64,000 nt of DNA from Pollutimonas sp963706785 (GTDB taxonomy: Bacteria; Pseudomonadota; Gammaproteobacteria; Burkholderiales; Burkholderiaceae_B). Under the pieces are notes generated by a model. That model had not been told where the DNA came from and made no database searches. It was given only the letters and a program-made list of their open reading frames with translations. A program made the position numbers and the translations under genes. Shown piece by piece: positions 1 through 9,023 of this stretch (its first letter is position 1; every line of letters starts with the position of its first letter). Location: NCBI GenBank assembly GCA_963706785.1, contig CAVPNJ010000002.1, positions 496,001 through 560,000 of the forward strand. The letters run 5' to 3'.

Positions 1-236
1 TCAACTTCCGGCTCGGCAGCGGTTGGCGTGGTGCCATCGGTCCAAAGTTCTACCTGCACCGGATTCGGATTGCTGGGAGATGCGATAAAGCCGATCAGCA
101 TGAACAGAAACAGGAGGACATGTATTGCAACGGCGTAGCTTAGCCCCCGCCGCTCGTCTTGCTGTTCTGGAGTGCGTTCCGCTACGTTGCTAATGTGGTG
201 TTTTTTTTGCTTCATCAAGTTGCGCAAGGTTGGCAT
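1..236 (-). CDS. tolA: TolA N-terminal part (cell envelope integrity protein), cut by window edge
   Basis: N-terminal 78 codons of TolA, the inner-membrane protein that links the TolQ/TolR motor to TolB-Pal at the outer membrane. A short basic cytoplasmic start (MPTLRNLMKQKKHH) is followed by one membrane segment at about residues 36-55 (YAVAIHVLLFLFMLIGFIA). A Pro/Glu-containing stretch then begins, as expected before the long TolA helical domain, which lies outside the window. The call rests on this topology and on the position directly downstream of tolQ-tolR. The start at 236 has GGGGAGA just upstream. That sequence is the right arm of a 7-bp hairpin. A Met at 215 is an alternative start. 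Confidence 0.85.
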   Translation of the reverse strand, partial: MPTLRNLMKQKKHHISNVAERTPEQQDERRGLSYAVAIHVLLFLFMLIGFIASPSNPNPVQVELWTDGTTPTAAEPEV

Positions 237-239
237 TCT

Positions 240-257
240 CCCCGCCAACAGGCGGGG
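240..257 (-). promoter_or_regulatory. Hairpin covering the tolA ribosome binding site
   Basis: Perfect 7-bp inverted repeat with a 4-base loop (CCCCGCC-TGTT-GGCGGGG on the minus strand). It ends 3 bases before the tolA ATG, so its right arm contains the only plausible ribosome binding sequence. Folding could limit tolA initiation or tie it to translation of tolR. The inverted repeat is seen directly; the function is inferred. Confidence 0.45.
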
Positions 258-263
258 TGATGC

Positions 264-707
264 CTATTTTTTTAACGGTTCCGTGCTGGATTTTTGATCT
301 ACCAGCAGCCCAAGCCGGGTGACGCCACTACTGCGCAATTGGTCCATGACCTTCATGACCTGGTCATAAGGTACTCGTCCATCGGCAGCGATGACGACCG
401 GAGTGTCGGCGGATATCCGCGATTTAACCTCGGAGACTAGATTTTCGCTTTCGATTTTCTGAAAACCGTTGCCAGCGTCACGCACTCGCAATGAGATGGA
501 TCCATCCTCGGCGATTTCGACCTCTACGGGTTTAGCGGTTACTTCAGAAGCACTTCCCACTGAAGGAAGCTCGATCAAGCCCGGCGTGATCATCGGTGCG
601 GTCACCATAAAGATGACCAGCAGCACCAGCATGACGTCGATGTACGGCACGACGTTGATTTCATTCTTCAGGCGACGGGTGCGGCTGCTGCCGCGCGCAG
701 AAGGCAT
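264..707 (-). CDS. tolR: TolR, proton-channel subunit of the Tol-Pal motor
   Basis: 147-residue ExbD/TolR-family protein. With TolQ it forms the inner-membrane proton channel that energises TolA during outer-membrane constriction at division. A basic N-terminus precedes a single membrane helix at about residues 19-43. Asp24 in the motif VVPYIDVML sits where TolR carries its essential membrane carboxylate (Asp23 in E. coli). The remainder is the periplasmic domain ending in KSSTEPLKK. The length is normal for the family. Its first codon overlaps the tolQ stop by one base (TAATG-type junction), indicating translational coupling in a ybgC-tolQ-tolR-tolA operon. Confidence 0.95.
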   Translation of the reverse strand: MPSARGSSRTRRLKNEINVVPYIDVMLVLLVIFMVTAPMITPGLIELPSVGSASEVTAKPVEVEIAEDGSISLRVRDAGNGFQKIESENLVSEVKSRISADTPVVIAADGRVPYDQVMKVMDQLRSSGVTRLGLLVDQKSSTEPLKK

Positions 708-1384
708 TAGCGGACCTGCCGTTGCAAGATGTTAAGGAATTCGTCGATGAAGCTATCGAAACGTATCGACAGACGATCGATCTCGTTGGTATAGCGGTTA
801 TAAGCCACTACGGCAGGTATCGCGGCAAACAGACCGATGGCAGTGGCGATTAGGGCTTCGGCGATACCTGGCGCAACGGCGGAGAGGGTCGCTTGCTGCA
901 TTGACGACAAGCCGATGAAGGCGTGCATAATGCCCCATACCGTGCCGAGCAAACCAATATATGGACTGACGGAGCCAGCCGATGCCAGAAAGTTAAGGTG
1001 AGACTCCAGGCTGTCCATTTCGCGCTGGTAGGTAGCCCGCATGGCGCGGCGTGGGCCGTCGAGCATTGCGTCCCCGCCGCCACCGCTGTTACGTCGGGCC
1101 TTCACGAACTCAGTCATCCCTGCGTCAAAAATACGAGCTAACGCGCCATGTTCGGCGCGACGCGTAGCGACGGCCTGCTGTAAGACAGAGAGGTCGCCGC
1201 CTGCCCAGAAGTCATCTTCGAATCGACGGGTCTGTTCGTTGGCACGCTTGAGGGTGGCGCGTTTGCTGAAGATATAAGTCCAGGACAAAATCGAAATGCC
1301 GAGCAGCACAAGCATAACTACTTGTACGGGAATGCTGGCATCGATTAGTAAGGTAATCAGCGACAGGTCGCTAGAGGCTTGCAT
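707..1384 (-). CDS. tolQ: TolQ, proton-channel subunit of the Tol-Pal motor
   Basis: 225-residue MotA/TolQ/ExbB-family inner-membrane protein. One membrane helix lies near residues 15-38. A cytoplasmic loop follows, then two helices near 130-155 and 165-190 carry the conserved glycine/alanine-rich LLGTVWGIMHAF and EALIATAIGLFAAIPAVVAY segments typical of the family. Together with TolR it converts the proton gradient into movement of TolA. It lies 2 bases after ybgC and overlaps tolR by one base, so the three are very probably one transcript. TolQ rather than ExbB is assigned from the ybgC-tolQ-tolR-tolA order. Confidence 0.95.
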   Translation of the reverse strand: MQASSDLSLITLLIDASIPVQVVMLVLLGISILSWTYIFSKRATLKRANEQTRRFEDDFWAGGDLSVLQQAVATRRAEHGALARIFDAGMTEFVKARRNSGGGGDAMLDGPRRAMRATYQREMDSLESHLNFLASAGSVSPYIGLLGTVWGIMHAFIGLSSMQQATLSAVAPGIAEALIATAIGLFAAIPAVVAYNRYTNEIDRLSIRFDSFIDEFLNILQRQVR

Positions 1385-1386
1385 AG

Positions 1387-1836
1387 TTAGTTCTGAGCCT
1401 TTTCCAGTAGAGTTCTAAGTTCGTGAGTAAGCGCGGCGGGACGAAAGGTACGTGCGTCAACGCACGCGACTTGAATACTGCTTTCACACAACAGTTCGTT
1501 ACCGCGCAGGGCCGATTGATCGAAAGTAATCGAGGCATGGCCAAGCCGGGTAATCCTGCTGTGAATTGCAAGCAAGTCGTCGAGCTTTGCTGGTATACGG
1601 TATTGTATTTCAACCTTCTTGATAACGAATAGCCGATGTTCTTTGGCGGCAAGTTCTGATTGGTTTACACCCAGTCGCCGTAGCCATTCTGTTCGGCCCC
1701 GCTCAAAAAACTTCAAGTAGTTGGCATAGTACATAACGCCGCCGGCGTCAGTGTCCTCGTAATATACGCGAATATCAAGCGTCGATAACGGTGTGGGTGT
1801 TTCAATCGCCATGTCTTTCGTTAGGTGGTGTGACAT
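1387..1836 (-). CDS. ybgC: YbgC, Tol-Pal-associated acyl-CoA thioesterase
   Basis: Hot-dog-fold thioesterase, first gene of the tol operon. Family members hydrolyse acyl-CoA or acyl-ACP and are linked to phospholipid metabolism. The signature YYEDTDAGGVMYYANY is present with the catalytic Asp at residue 30, equivalent to E. coli Asp18. From the first ATG the protein is 149 residues, slightly long. An ATG at 1812 would give 141 residues, nearer to the family norm. Neither start has a strong ribosome binding sequence, and the first is preceded by a small GC hairpin at 1839-1853. The stop lies 2 bases from tolQ. Confidence 0.9.
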   Translation of the reverse strand: MSHHLTKDMAIETPTPLSTLDIRVYYEDTDAGGVMYYANYLKFFERGRTEWLRRLGVNQSELAAKEHRLFVIKKVEIQYRIPAKLDDLLAIHSRITRLGHASITFDQSALRGNELLCESSIQVACVDARTFRPAALTHELRTLLEKAQN

Positions 1837-1908
1837 TCCCGCCAGCGCGGCGGCATGTAGGGAATGACGGGCGTTCGATGGCTCGAAGCACCCGGCAGGG
1901 TCATCGCT

Positions 1909-3642
1909 TTACAGTGAGTTTAACTGTTCAAGCGTATGGGCGAGTGCTTCTGAAACCGGTATCTTGGCGGCGGCGTCTTCGCGCCGAGTCTGGATTTCAA
2001 TGATGTTTTCTTTGAGGCCACGGTCGCCTATAGTCACGCGCACTGGTACGCCCACCAGTTCCCAATCGGCGAACATAATGCCGGGACGGGTGTCGCGGTC
2101 ATCCAGTATCACGTCGATTCCTTGGGCTTGAAGTTCTGCGTATAGTGTTTCCGCAGCGTTGCGTACTGTTTCACTTTTATGGAAACCCATCGGGCAAATG
2201 ACCACTTCAAAAGGGGCGATGGACCTGGGCCAGATAATCCCCTTGTCATCGTGGTTCTGCTCGATAGCGGCAGCGGCGATGCGGCTGATGCCGATGCCGT
2301 AGCAACCCATTTGCAACATGGCGGGCTTGCCATCGTTTTCCAGAAATGTAGCGCCCAAGGCGTTGGAATACTTGTCGCCCAGGAAGAATACGTGACCCAC
2401 TTCAATGCCACGTTGAATGGCCAGTTGTCCGCCCAGAGGATCGGGGTCGCCAGCGACGACATTGCGCAAGTCAGCAATTTGCGGTTCGGGCAAGTCGCGG
2501 CCCCAGTTAACGCCGGTGTAATGGAAACCCTCGTCATTAGCGCCGCAAATGAAGTTGTTCATGTTGGCCACTGTGGGATCGGCAATAATGGTCATTGGCT
2601 TCAGCGGGTTGACCGGACCCAGATAGCCCGGCACACAACCGAAGCTCTCGAGAATCTCGTCTTCGCTGGCAAAACGGTAGCCATTCTCAAAGCCGGGAAG
2701 TTTGCCAGTTTTGACTTCATTTAGTTCATGGTCGCCACGCAGGAGAAGCAACCACAATTTGGTTTCGGCAGGCTGGCCTTCGATTTCAGTGGCCAGCACA
2801 ATTGACTTGACGGTATCTGTAAGGGGTCTGTTTAGCTGCTGCGCGACAATCTCGCACTTGGGAGCCTCGGGCGTGGCAGTTTTAATCATTGCGTCGGTGG
2901 CGGGCCCGCGTTCCGACAGCAGGCACGGCGCTTCGGCGAGTTCGATATTCGCCGCATATTGCGAATCAGGGTTATAGACGATCAAGTCTTCGCCGGTGTC
3001 GGCAATAACCTGGAATTCGTGACTGCGCGAACCTCCGATCGATCCGGTGTCGGCCGCCACGGCCCGAAACTCAAGGCCGAGGCGCGAGAAAATCCGCATA
3101 TAGGCGTCGAACATGGCGTCATAGCTAGCCTGCGCCGATGCTTCATCCCGATCAAACGAATAGGCGTCTTTCATTGTAAATTCACGGCCACGCATTAAAC
3201 CGAAGCGCGGGCGCCGCTCGTCGCGGAATTTGGTTTGAATATGGTAGAAATTCAGCGGCAGCTGGCGCCAGCTATGAATTTCGTTACGAGCGATATCGGT
3301 GATCACTTCTTCGGAAGTAGGCTGTAGTACAAAATCACGGCCATGTCTGTCTTTCATCCGCAGCAGTTCGGCGCCGTATTGTTCCCAGCGGCCTGATTCG
3401 ACCCAGAGTTCGGCTGGCTGCACCACGGGCATTAACAATTCGATGGCGCCGGCGCGATTCATTTCGTCTCGAACAATCGCTTCGATCTTGCGCAGGACCT
3501 TCAGGCCCAAAGGCATGTAAGTGTAGATTCCACCGGCGGCCTTGCGGATCATGCCGGCCCGGGTCATTAGTTGATGGCTCTTTACTTCGGCTTCTGCAGG
3601 TGCTTCTTTTAAGGTATTGATGTGATACTTGCTTGCATGCAT
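1909..3642 (-). CDS. proS: Prolyl-tRNA synthetase
   Basis: 577-residue class II aminoacyl-tRNA synthetase that charges tRNA-Pro in the cytoplasm; the length is typical of the bacterial (ProS type 1) form. Class II motif 2 is visible as TKFRDERRPRFGLMRGREF and motif 3 as GCYGIGISRIAAAAIEQ. Between them is the large insertion domain that edits mischarged Ala-tRNA-Pro. The C-terminal anticodon-binding domain begins around FEVVICPMGFHKSE. It is transcribed away from rppH, whose start is 66 bases from the proS start, an arrangement common in Burkholderiales. The 72-base gap to ybgC leaves open whether proS and the tol genes share a transcript. Confidence 0.97.
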   Translation of the reverse strand: MHASKYHINTLKEAPAEAEVKSHQLMTRAGMIRKAAGGIYTYMPLGLKVLRKIEAIVRDEMNRAGAIELLMPVVQPAELWVESGRWEQYGAELLRMKDRHGRDFVLQPTSEEVITDIARNEIHSWRQLPLNFYHIQTKFRDERRPRFGLMRGREFTMKDAYSFDRDEASAQASYDAMFDAYMRIFSRLGLEFRAVAADTGSIGGSRSHEFQVIADTGEDLIVYNPDSQYAANIELAEAPCLLSERGPATDAMIKTATPEAPKCEIVAQQLNRPLTDTVKSIVLATEIEGQPAETKLWLLLLRGDHELNEVKTGKLPGFENGYRFASEDEILESFGCVPGYLGPVNPLKPMTIIADPTVANMNNFICGANDEGFHYTGVNWGRDLPEPQIADLRNVVAGDPDPLGGQLAIQRGIEVGHVFFLGDKYSNALGATFLENDGKPAMLQMGCYGIGISRIAAAAIEQNHDDKGIIWPRSIAPFEVVICPMGFHKSETVRNAAETLYAELQAQGIDVILDDRDTRPGIMFADWELVGVPVRVTIGDRGLKENIIEIQTRREDAAAKIPVSEALAHTLEQLNSL

Positions 3643-3664
3643 GGTGGGGATCTCGACAGATACG

Positions 3665-3670
3665 TATAAT
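3665..3670 (+). promoter_or_regulatory. Candidate -10 box for rppH
   Basis: A perfect TATAAT lies 38 bases upstream of the rppH start in the short proS/rppH divergent gap. No convincing -35 hexamer was found at 16-18 bases, so this is only a candidate. Confidence 0.35.
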
Positions 3671-3707
3671 CAATGGTAATTGTATTGAATTCGCTTTGGG
3701 GTGGCCC

Positions 3708-4274
3708 ATGTTAGACCGTGAAGGCTACCGTCCTAATGTCGGCATTATCCTCGTAAATCAAAAAAACGAGGTTTTCTGGGGTAAACGTATTCGGGAACAT
3801 GCATGGCAATTCCCACAAGGTGGCATTAAATATGGGGAAAGCCCTGTTCAGGCCATGTTCCGTGAACTTCACGAAGAGGTGGGTTTGCGGCCCGAACATG
3901 TTCGCATATTAGGTCGGACACGTGATTGGCTGCGCTACAACGTCCCGAGCAATTTTGTTCGGCGCGATTCGCGCGGTCACTATAAAGGGCAAAAACAGAT
4001 CTGGTTTTTGTTGAGAATGGTCGGGCGCGATACTGACGTATGTCTGCGCGCCAGCCATAGTCCGGAATTCGACGCTTGGCGCTGGAGCCAGTATTGGGTC
4101 CCGCTGGATGCTGTCATCGAGTTCAAGCGTGATGTCTATACGCAGGCGCTCAACGAACTGGCGGCAATTTTATTTAAAAGGGGGCAAGAAACCCGCTACT
4201 TGCGTCAGCGCGTGCAAAGTCATCGCGCTGCGCAATCCACGGAAAACAAGGGTCATGCGCATACTTCTAGTTGA
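3708..4274 (+). CDS. rppH: RNA pyrophosphohydrolase RppH (Nudix)
   Basis: 188-residue Nudix hydrolase that removes pyrophosphate from 5'-triphosphate RNA, triggering RNase E-dependent decay. The Nudix box GX5EX7REUXEEXGU runs from Gly38 to about residue 60, with metal ligands Glu53, Glu56 and Glu57 at the same numbers as in E. coli RppH. The start MLDREGYRPNVGI is the conserved family N-terminus, so I prefer this ATG over an upstream in-frame codon at 3633. The last 20 bases overlap the next gene, a response regulator. The C-terminus beyond about residue 160 is a short polar tail. Confidence 0.95.
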   Translation: MLDREGYRPNVGIILVNQKNEVFWGKRIREHAWQFPQGGIKYGESPVQAMFRELHEEVGLRPEHVRILGRTRDWLRYNVPSNFVRRDSRGHYKGQKQIWFLLRMVGRDTDVCLRASHSPEFDAWRWSQYWVPLDAVIEFKRDVYTQALNELAAILFKRGQETRYLRQRVQSHRAAQSTENKGHAHTSS

Positions 4275-4932
4275 AGACGAACGTGAAATGGCAGCATGGC
4301 TCGAGCGGGCGTTGGCTCAAAGTGGTTTTGAGCCATATCACGCGCCTGACGCGCAAACTGCCGAACACATGTTGGCAAGTTCGGCATTCGACGCGGTGGT
4401 AATGGACTTGCGTCTGCCGGATAAGCATGGCTTGGTCCTCCTGCGCGAAATGCGCACTCGTGGCGACGTCACGCCCGTGCTCATCCTTACGGCCCAAGGA
4501 GCGTTGCAGGATCGCGTGCGGGGCCTGAACCTGGGGGCCGACGATTTCCTTACCAAGCCTTTCGCGCTAGAGGAACTCGAAGCACGCTTGGCTGCGCTGG
4601 TCCGGCGAAGCAGGGGCCGAAAACCAGCCCGAATGGAATGCGGATCCCTGGTCTACGACAGCGAAAGCCGGGCGTTTTCGCTGGCCGGGGCTATTTTGCA
4701 CCTGACACCGCGCGAGCATGCAGCTCTAGCGGTGCTAATTACACGTAGCGGTATGCCAGTTGAAAAAAGTCATCTATTCTCGAGGGTCTTCGAACATGAT
4801 AGCGATTCCAGTCCGGACGCCATCGAAGTCGTTCTTCATCGCTTGCGTAAAAAGCTGGCGGGCAGCGACGTGCGTATTGTGACCGTAAGGGGCCTGGGTT
4901 ATATGCTTGAAAGCATCCTTGATGAAGCCTGA
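4255..4932 (+). CDS. OmpR/PhoB-family response regulator, TctD-like
   Basis: 225-residue response regulator. The receiver domain is at residues 1-115, with acidic pocket Glu7/Asp8, phospho-acceptor Asp51 (VVMDLRLPD) and the switch lysine in DDFLTKPFALEEL. A winged-helix DNA-binding domain follows at about 128-222 (LTPREHAALAVLI, VVLHRLRKKLA, VRGLGYML). Translation starts inside the end of rppH. Two tandem stops (TGA TAA) separate it from the sensor kinase gene. Kinases of the partner's type usually control tricarboxylate uptake, and tctBA lies 2.5 kb away, so a TctD role is likely but inferred. An upstream in-frame start at 4108 is unlikely because it adds no recognisable sequence. Confidence 0.85.
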   Translation: MRILLVEDEREMAAWLERALAQSGFEPYHAPDAQTAEHMLASSAFDAVVMDLRLPDKHGLVLLREMRTRGDVTPVLILTAQGALQDRVRGLNLGADDFLTKPFALEELEARLAALVRRSRGRKPARMECGSLVYDSESRAFSLAGAILHLTPREHAALAVLITRSGMPVEKSHLFSRVFEHDSDSSPDAIEVVLHRLRKKLAGSDVRIVTVRGLGYMLESILDEA

Positions 4933-4935
4933 TAA

Positions 4936-6447
4936 ATGGCGCTATTAACTCAAAAATATCGCGGCAGTATCCGATTTTGGCTGCTTATATTGCTTATTCC
5001 AGGCGTTGTGACACTATTGATTGTTGACGGCCGTAGCGATTATCAGGCTTTGAATGTTGTCACGCAGGAAGTCTACGATAGTGCGTTATTGGAACCGGCC
5101 AAGATTCTCGAAAACAGCGTTGAGTTTAATTCCAATGGCACTTTGCGTATCGACCCTCCGTTTTATGCCCAGGTAATGCTCGAGTCGCGCGCGGGCAACC
5201 GCAAATATTTTCGTGTCGAAGAAGTATTGCCAGGGACATCGAGTCTGGCTGGATTCAATGCTCAGAATCTGGAAGGAAAAACCTTATTAGGCATGCAAGG
5301 GTTGCCACGTCCTCCGACCTTGGCCGACAACGAGGGCATGCCGGTTTTCTATAATGCAATGTATCGCAACGATGAGGTGCGCATGGTTGCGCTGTGGCGC
5401 GATCTATATTACGAGGGGACCCACCGTCAGGTAATCGTGTTGGTGGGCGAAAGCGTAGACTTACGTTTGCGCACGCAGCAGAACGCCTGGAGGGAAGGCT
5501 TGTTCCGCGATGGCCGCATGCTGATATTGGCTGCCTTGCTCGTGTGGTTCAGTGTACAGCTTGCCTTGCGGCCGCTAAGCGAACTCAGGCGGGAAATCAG
5601 GGCGCGCGAGGTCGATAACTTGATGCCGCTAGATGAAAATCACGTTCCCCGTGAAGTCGTACCGCTAGTCAAGGCAATTAATCACCACATCGATCTATAT
5701 CGGCAGGTACTCGACAAGCAGGCACGATTCCTGGCGGATGCATCTCATCAGCTGCGTACACCGCTGGCAATCATGCGTACGCAAGCGCAATATGCCAAAC
5801 GTGAGCCAGATATCGTGCGCATGCGCGAAACGCTGGCCGCGATTATTCGGCAACTGGGCCAGACGTCGCGTTTGACGGAACAGTTGCTATCCCTTGCGCA
5901 TGCAAGCCGCAACGAGATTGCACCGCAGGCGCAGGTTGATCTGAATACGCTGGCGCGCGAAGTGGTGCTGCTTTATTTGCCTTTAGCGCGCGAAAAGCAC
6001 CAGGATCTTGGCTGGGCAAATAGTAGTGAAGGCGATAGTAGTGAAGGCGTCGGTGGCGTCCAGGCCATCAGACCTTGGGTATTGGGTAGCGATGCCGAGA
6101 TCCATGAGTCTATTGCCAACCTTGTGCACAATGCGATCAACCATTCGGGCGACGGTAGCACCATTACGGTTTCCGCCGGGGTCACCGGCGATAAGGCCTG
6201 GGTAAGCGTTTGCGATAACGGCGTGGGGCTAGATCCTTCGCTACGCGAAAGCGTATTCATTCGGTTCGACCGTGGTGGTACGGCCCGAAAGGGCTCGCGC
6301 GGCAGCGGTTCTGGGCTGGGGTTGGCAATTGCGCTTGCCTATGCTGAACGCAATCGTGGCACGATCGTCTTGAAAGACGGCGACCCCTCCACGCATGGTG
6401 GGGTCGGGCTGTGCGCGGTACTGCAAATGCCGAGGTATTCCGCGTAG
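4936..6447 (+). CDS. TctE-like sensor histidine kinase
   Basis: 503-residue membrane histidine kinase paired with the preceding regulator (3-base gap). TM1 is at about residues 14-31, a periplasmic sensor of the TctE/2CSK type at about 32-185, and TM2 at about 195-213. A HAMP-like linker (LRPLSELRREIRARE) leads to the H-box with His271 in DASHQLRTPLAIM. The N-box (NLVHNAINHS), G1 box (DNGVGLDP) and G2 box (GSGSGLGLAIA) are intact. A 15-base tandem duplication near 6020-6050 yields SSEGDSSEG in a loop before the ATP-binding domain. TctE kinases sense tricarboxylates in relatives; the ligand here is unproven. Confidence 0.87.
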   Translation: MALLTQKYRGSIRFWLLILLIPGVVTLLIVDGRSDYQALNVVTQEVYDSALLEPAKILENSVEFNSNGTLRIDPPFYAQVMLESRAGNRKYFRVEEVLPGTSSLAGFNAQNLEGKTLLGMQGLPRPPTLADNEGMPVFYNAMYRNDEVRMVALWRDLYYEGTHRQVIVLVGESVDLRLRTQQNAWREGLFRDGRMLILAALLVWFSVQLALRPLSELRREIRAREVDNLMPLDENHVPREVVPLVKAINHHIDLYRQVLDKQARFLADASHQLRTPLAIMRTQAQYAKREPDIVRMRETLAAIIRQLGQTSRLTEQLLSLAHASRNEIAPQAQVDLNTLAREVVLLYLPLAREKHQDLGWANSSEGDSSEGVGGVQAIRPWVLGSDAEIHESIANLVHNAINHSGDGSTITVSAGVTGDKAWVSVCDNGVGLDPSLRESVFIRFDRGGTARKGSRGSGSGLGLAIALAYAERNRGTIVLKDGDPSTHGGVGLCAVLQMPRYSA

Positions 6448-6462
6448 GCTTCGCACGGGCAA

Positions 6463-7371
6463 TTATTTATTGCGCAGGCGTTTGACCAGGCTGGAAGTAT
6501 CCCACCGATTGCCGCCCATTTGCTGCACGTCTGCATAGAACTGATCGACCAATGCCGTTACTGGAAGACGGGCACCGTTCTGTTTCGCTTCGTTCAGCAC
6601 TAGTCCCAGATCTTTACGCATCCAGTCGACCGCAAAGCCAAAGTCGAATTTATCGTCGATCATGGTGGCGCCGCGGTTTTCCATTTGCCAGCTTTGTGCG
6701 GCACCCTTGCTGATAACGCCAAGGACTTGCTTCATGTCGAGCTTTGCGGCTTGGCCAAATGCAATGGCTTCGGATAAACCTTGCACTAAGCCGGCGATGC
6801 AAATTTGATTGACCATTTTGCATAGTTGGCCGGCACCGGAGTCGCCCAGCAACGTCACGGCCTGCGCGTAAGCGTGAATAAGCGGCTTGGCTGTGTCGAA
6901 ATCTATCTGATCGCCGCCGCACATGACCGTAAGTGCGCCATTGATTGCGCCTGCCTGACCACCCGAGACCGGCGCGTCTACAAATTTGATGTTCTGCTGC
7001 TTGCCTGCTTGGTACAGCTCTCGAGCCACTTCGGCCGAGGCAGTGGTGTGGTCCACCAGAATCGTTCCGGCCGCCATACCCGCATAAGCACTGCTGTCGC
7101 CGAGCACAACGCTACGCAGATCGTCATCGTTCCCCACACAACAGAACACGATGCTGGCCCCTTGGACTGCCTCTTTGGGCGTGCGGTGCGCTTCGCCGCC
7201 AAATTCGGCAACCCACGCTTCGGCTTTTTCAAATGTGCGGTTGTAAACCGCAACAGTGTGGCCGGCTTTGGCCAAATGTCCAGCCATGGGGTGACCCATT
7301 ACACCCAAGCCCAAGAAGGCTACGCGCGTAGAAGGGTGTGAGTCATAAGGCCGGGCGTTGATTGACGACAT
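6463..7371 (-). CDS. 3-hydroxyisobutyrate dehydrogenase / tartronate semialdehyde reductase family enzyme
   Basis: 302-residue beta-hydroxyacid dehydrogenase. The N-terminal Rossmann fold has the NAD(P) motif FLGLGVMGHPMAGHLA at about residues 18-33. The substrate loop DAPVSGGQAGAINGAL is present, followed by the GQLCKMVNQ segment that carries the catalytic lysine, then the all-helical C-terminal domain. Such enzymes reduce tartronate semialdehyde, 3-hydroxyisobutyrate or succinic semialdehyde; motifs do not decide which. It converges with the TctE-like kinase gene and lies downstream of tctA behind a strong terminator, so it probably has its own promoter in the 7372-7450 interval. Confidence 0.85.
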   Translation of the reverse strand: MSSINARPYDSHPSTRVAFLGLGVMGHPMAGHLAKAGHTVAVYNRTFEKAEAWVAEFGGEAHRTPKEAVQGASIVFCCVGNDDDLRSVVLGDSSAYAGMAAGTILVDHTTASAEVARELYQAGKQQNIKFVDAPVSGGQAGAINGALTVMCGGDQIDFDTAKPLIHAYAQAVTLLGDSGAGQLCKMVNQICIAGLVQGLSEAIAFGQAAKLDMKQVLGVISKGAAQSWQMENRGATMIDDKFDFGFAVDWMRKDLGLVLNEAKQNGARLPVTALVDQFYADVQQMGGNRWDTSSLVKRLRNK

Positions 7372-7454
7372 ATCGTTATTCTCCGAAATTTAGTGGGTTA
7401 TGCATTGCTCCGGGCAATAGATTACCTCATAAGCCATGTCTGCGAGCGACCATG

Positions 7455-7485
7455 GAAAAAGGCGCCTGTCGGCGCCTTTTTCTTT
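7455..7485. terminator. Bidirectional Rho-independent terminator
   Basis: AAAAAGGCGCC-TGTC-GGCGCCTTTTT: an 11-bp stem with a GC core, a 4-base loop and a T run on either strand. It lies downstream of tctA (minus strand) and upstream of the hydroxyacid dehydrogenase gene, so it mainly ends the tctBA transcript. Confidence 0.85.
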
Positions 7486-7503
7486 GTGCGGTACTACAGT
7501 CGC

Positions 7504-9010
7504 TTAGCCTTCTTCAACGAAGGTTTCTTCGCGTTTTTTCTTGATTGAAGGCAGCGCTACGATAGCAACGAGAACGGCAGCGGCGATCAGGAGCGACAAG
7601 GACAAGGGGCGGGTTACGAAGGTAGTGTAATCACCCCGAGCCAGCAAGAGGGCACGACGGAAGTTTTCTTCCATCATCGGCCCAAGCACCAGACCCAGCA
7701 GCAAAGGCGCGCCTTCGCATTTGAGTTTCGCCCAAACATAGCCGATAAAGCCAAAAGCTGCCGTCATCCAGATATCGAATACGTTGTAGTTCAACGAATA
7801 CACGCCGATCGTACAAAATACCAGAATGGCCGGGAACAGAATTCGATACGGCACTTTAAGCAGTTTGATCCACAGGCCAACCAGCGGCAGGTTCAGGATA
7901 ACCAGCATCAGGTTGCCGATCCACATCGATACAATCAGACCCCAGAAGAGTTCTGGGTGGCTGGTCATGACCTGGGGACCAGGCTGAATGTTGTGGATGG
8001 TCATGGCGCCAATCATCAGCGCGGTTACGGCGTTACCCGGAATACCCAGTGTAAGCAAGGGAATGAACGATGTCTGGGCAGCCGCGTTATTCGCGGATTC
8101 CGGACCGGCGAGCCCCGCTGGGTGGCCCTTGCCAAAGCGTTCAGGATTCCTGGACATCTTTTTCTCGAGCGTATACGAGGCAAAAGACGACAGCACTGCA
8201 CCACCGCCGGGCAGGATGCCCAGAGCCGAGCCTAGGGCCGTGCCGCGAACGACTGCGGGCCACGCCTCCTTGAATTCCTGCTTGTTGGGGTAAAGCGAGC
8301 CAACTTTGCCGGTGATGTCAACGCGTTGATCCTTCAGTTCCAAGTTGGTCATGATTTCGGAAAAACCGAATACGCCCATGGCCACAACAGCAAAGTCGAT
8401 GCCGTCTTGAAGTTCGGGAATGCCAAAGTCGTAACGGGCGACGCCAGAGTTCACGTCGGTACCAATCATGCCGAGCAACAAGCCCAAGCAAGATCATGCA
8501 GATTGCTTTGGGCAAGGATCCCGACGCCAGCACAACCGCGCCGATCAAGCCCAATACCATAAGTGAAAAGTATTCCGCAGGACCGAACTTGAAGGCCACT
8601 TCAGCCAAAGGAGGTGCAAAGCCCGCCAGCAGGACAGTGGCCACACAACCTGCGAAGAAAGAGCCCAACGCGGCGATGGCAAGCGCAGCGCCGGCGCGGC
8701 CGTTACGGGCCATTTGGTGACCATCTAGTACGGTCACCACTGCCGATGTTTCCCCCGGCAGCGCCACAAGGATCGCTGTGGTGGACCCTCCGTATTGAGC
8801 GCCATAATAAATACCGGCAAGCATGATCAGGCCAGCAACGGGTGGCAGCACATAAGTAATAGGCAGCAGCATGGCGATGGTGGGCACAGGGCCAATGCCA
8901 GGCAATACGCCGATCAGGGTACCAAGGACGCAGCCAAGTAGACAATACGCCAAGTTTTCGGGGGTGACGGCTACGGAGAACCCTAGCATCAAGTGTTCAA
9001 TTAATTCCAT
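7504..9010 (-). pseudogene. tctA: TctA large permease subunit, interrupted by a +1 frameshift
   Basis: Tripartite tricarboxylate transporter large membrane subunit (about 12 TM). The N-terminal part (MELIEHLMLGFSVAV, with VLPGIGPVPTIAM and GIYYGAQYGGSTTAIL) is in one frame to about residue 175. The rest (LLLGMIGTDV onward, including GIPGNAVTALMIGAM) is in the next frame. Removing one base from the CCC run at 8483-8485 (GGG on the coding strand) restores a continuous 501-residue protein, the usual TctA length, with no other stop. The start has a good AGGAGAA ribosome site. It is either a recent inactivating insertion or a sequencing error. It lies 13 bases downstream of tctB, and no tctC is next to it. 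Confidence 0.88.
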
Positions 9011-9023
9011 TTCAGCTTCTCCT

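Noticed and set aside
2179..2724. 181-residue plus-strand open frame over proS
   Set aside because: Antisense shadow of prolyl-tRNA synthetase with no domain and no upstream signals.
8460..8500. Programmed ribosomal frameshifting in tctA
   Set aside because: No slippery heptamer, stimulatory hairpin or known precedent in TctA; an extra base is simpler, and tctB next door has the same kind of defect.
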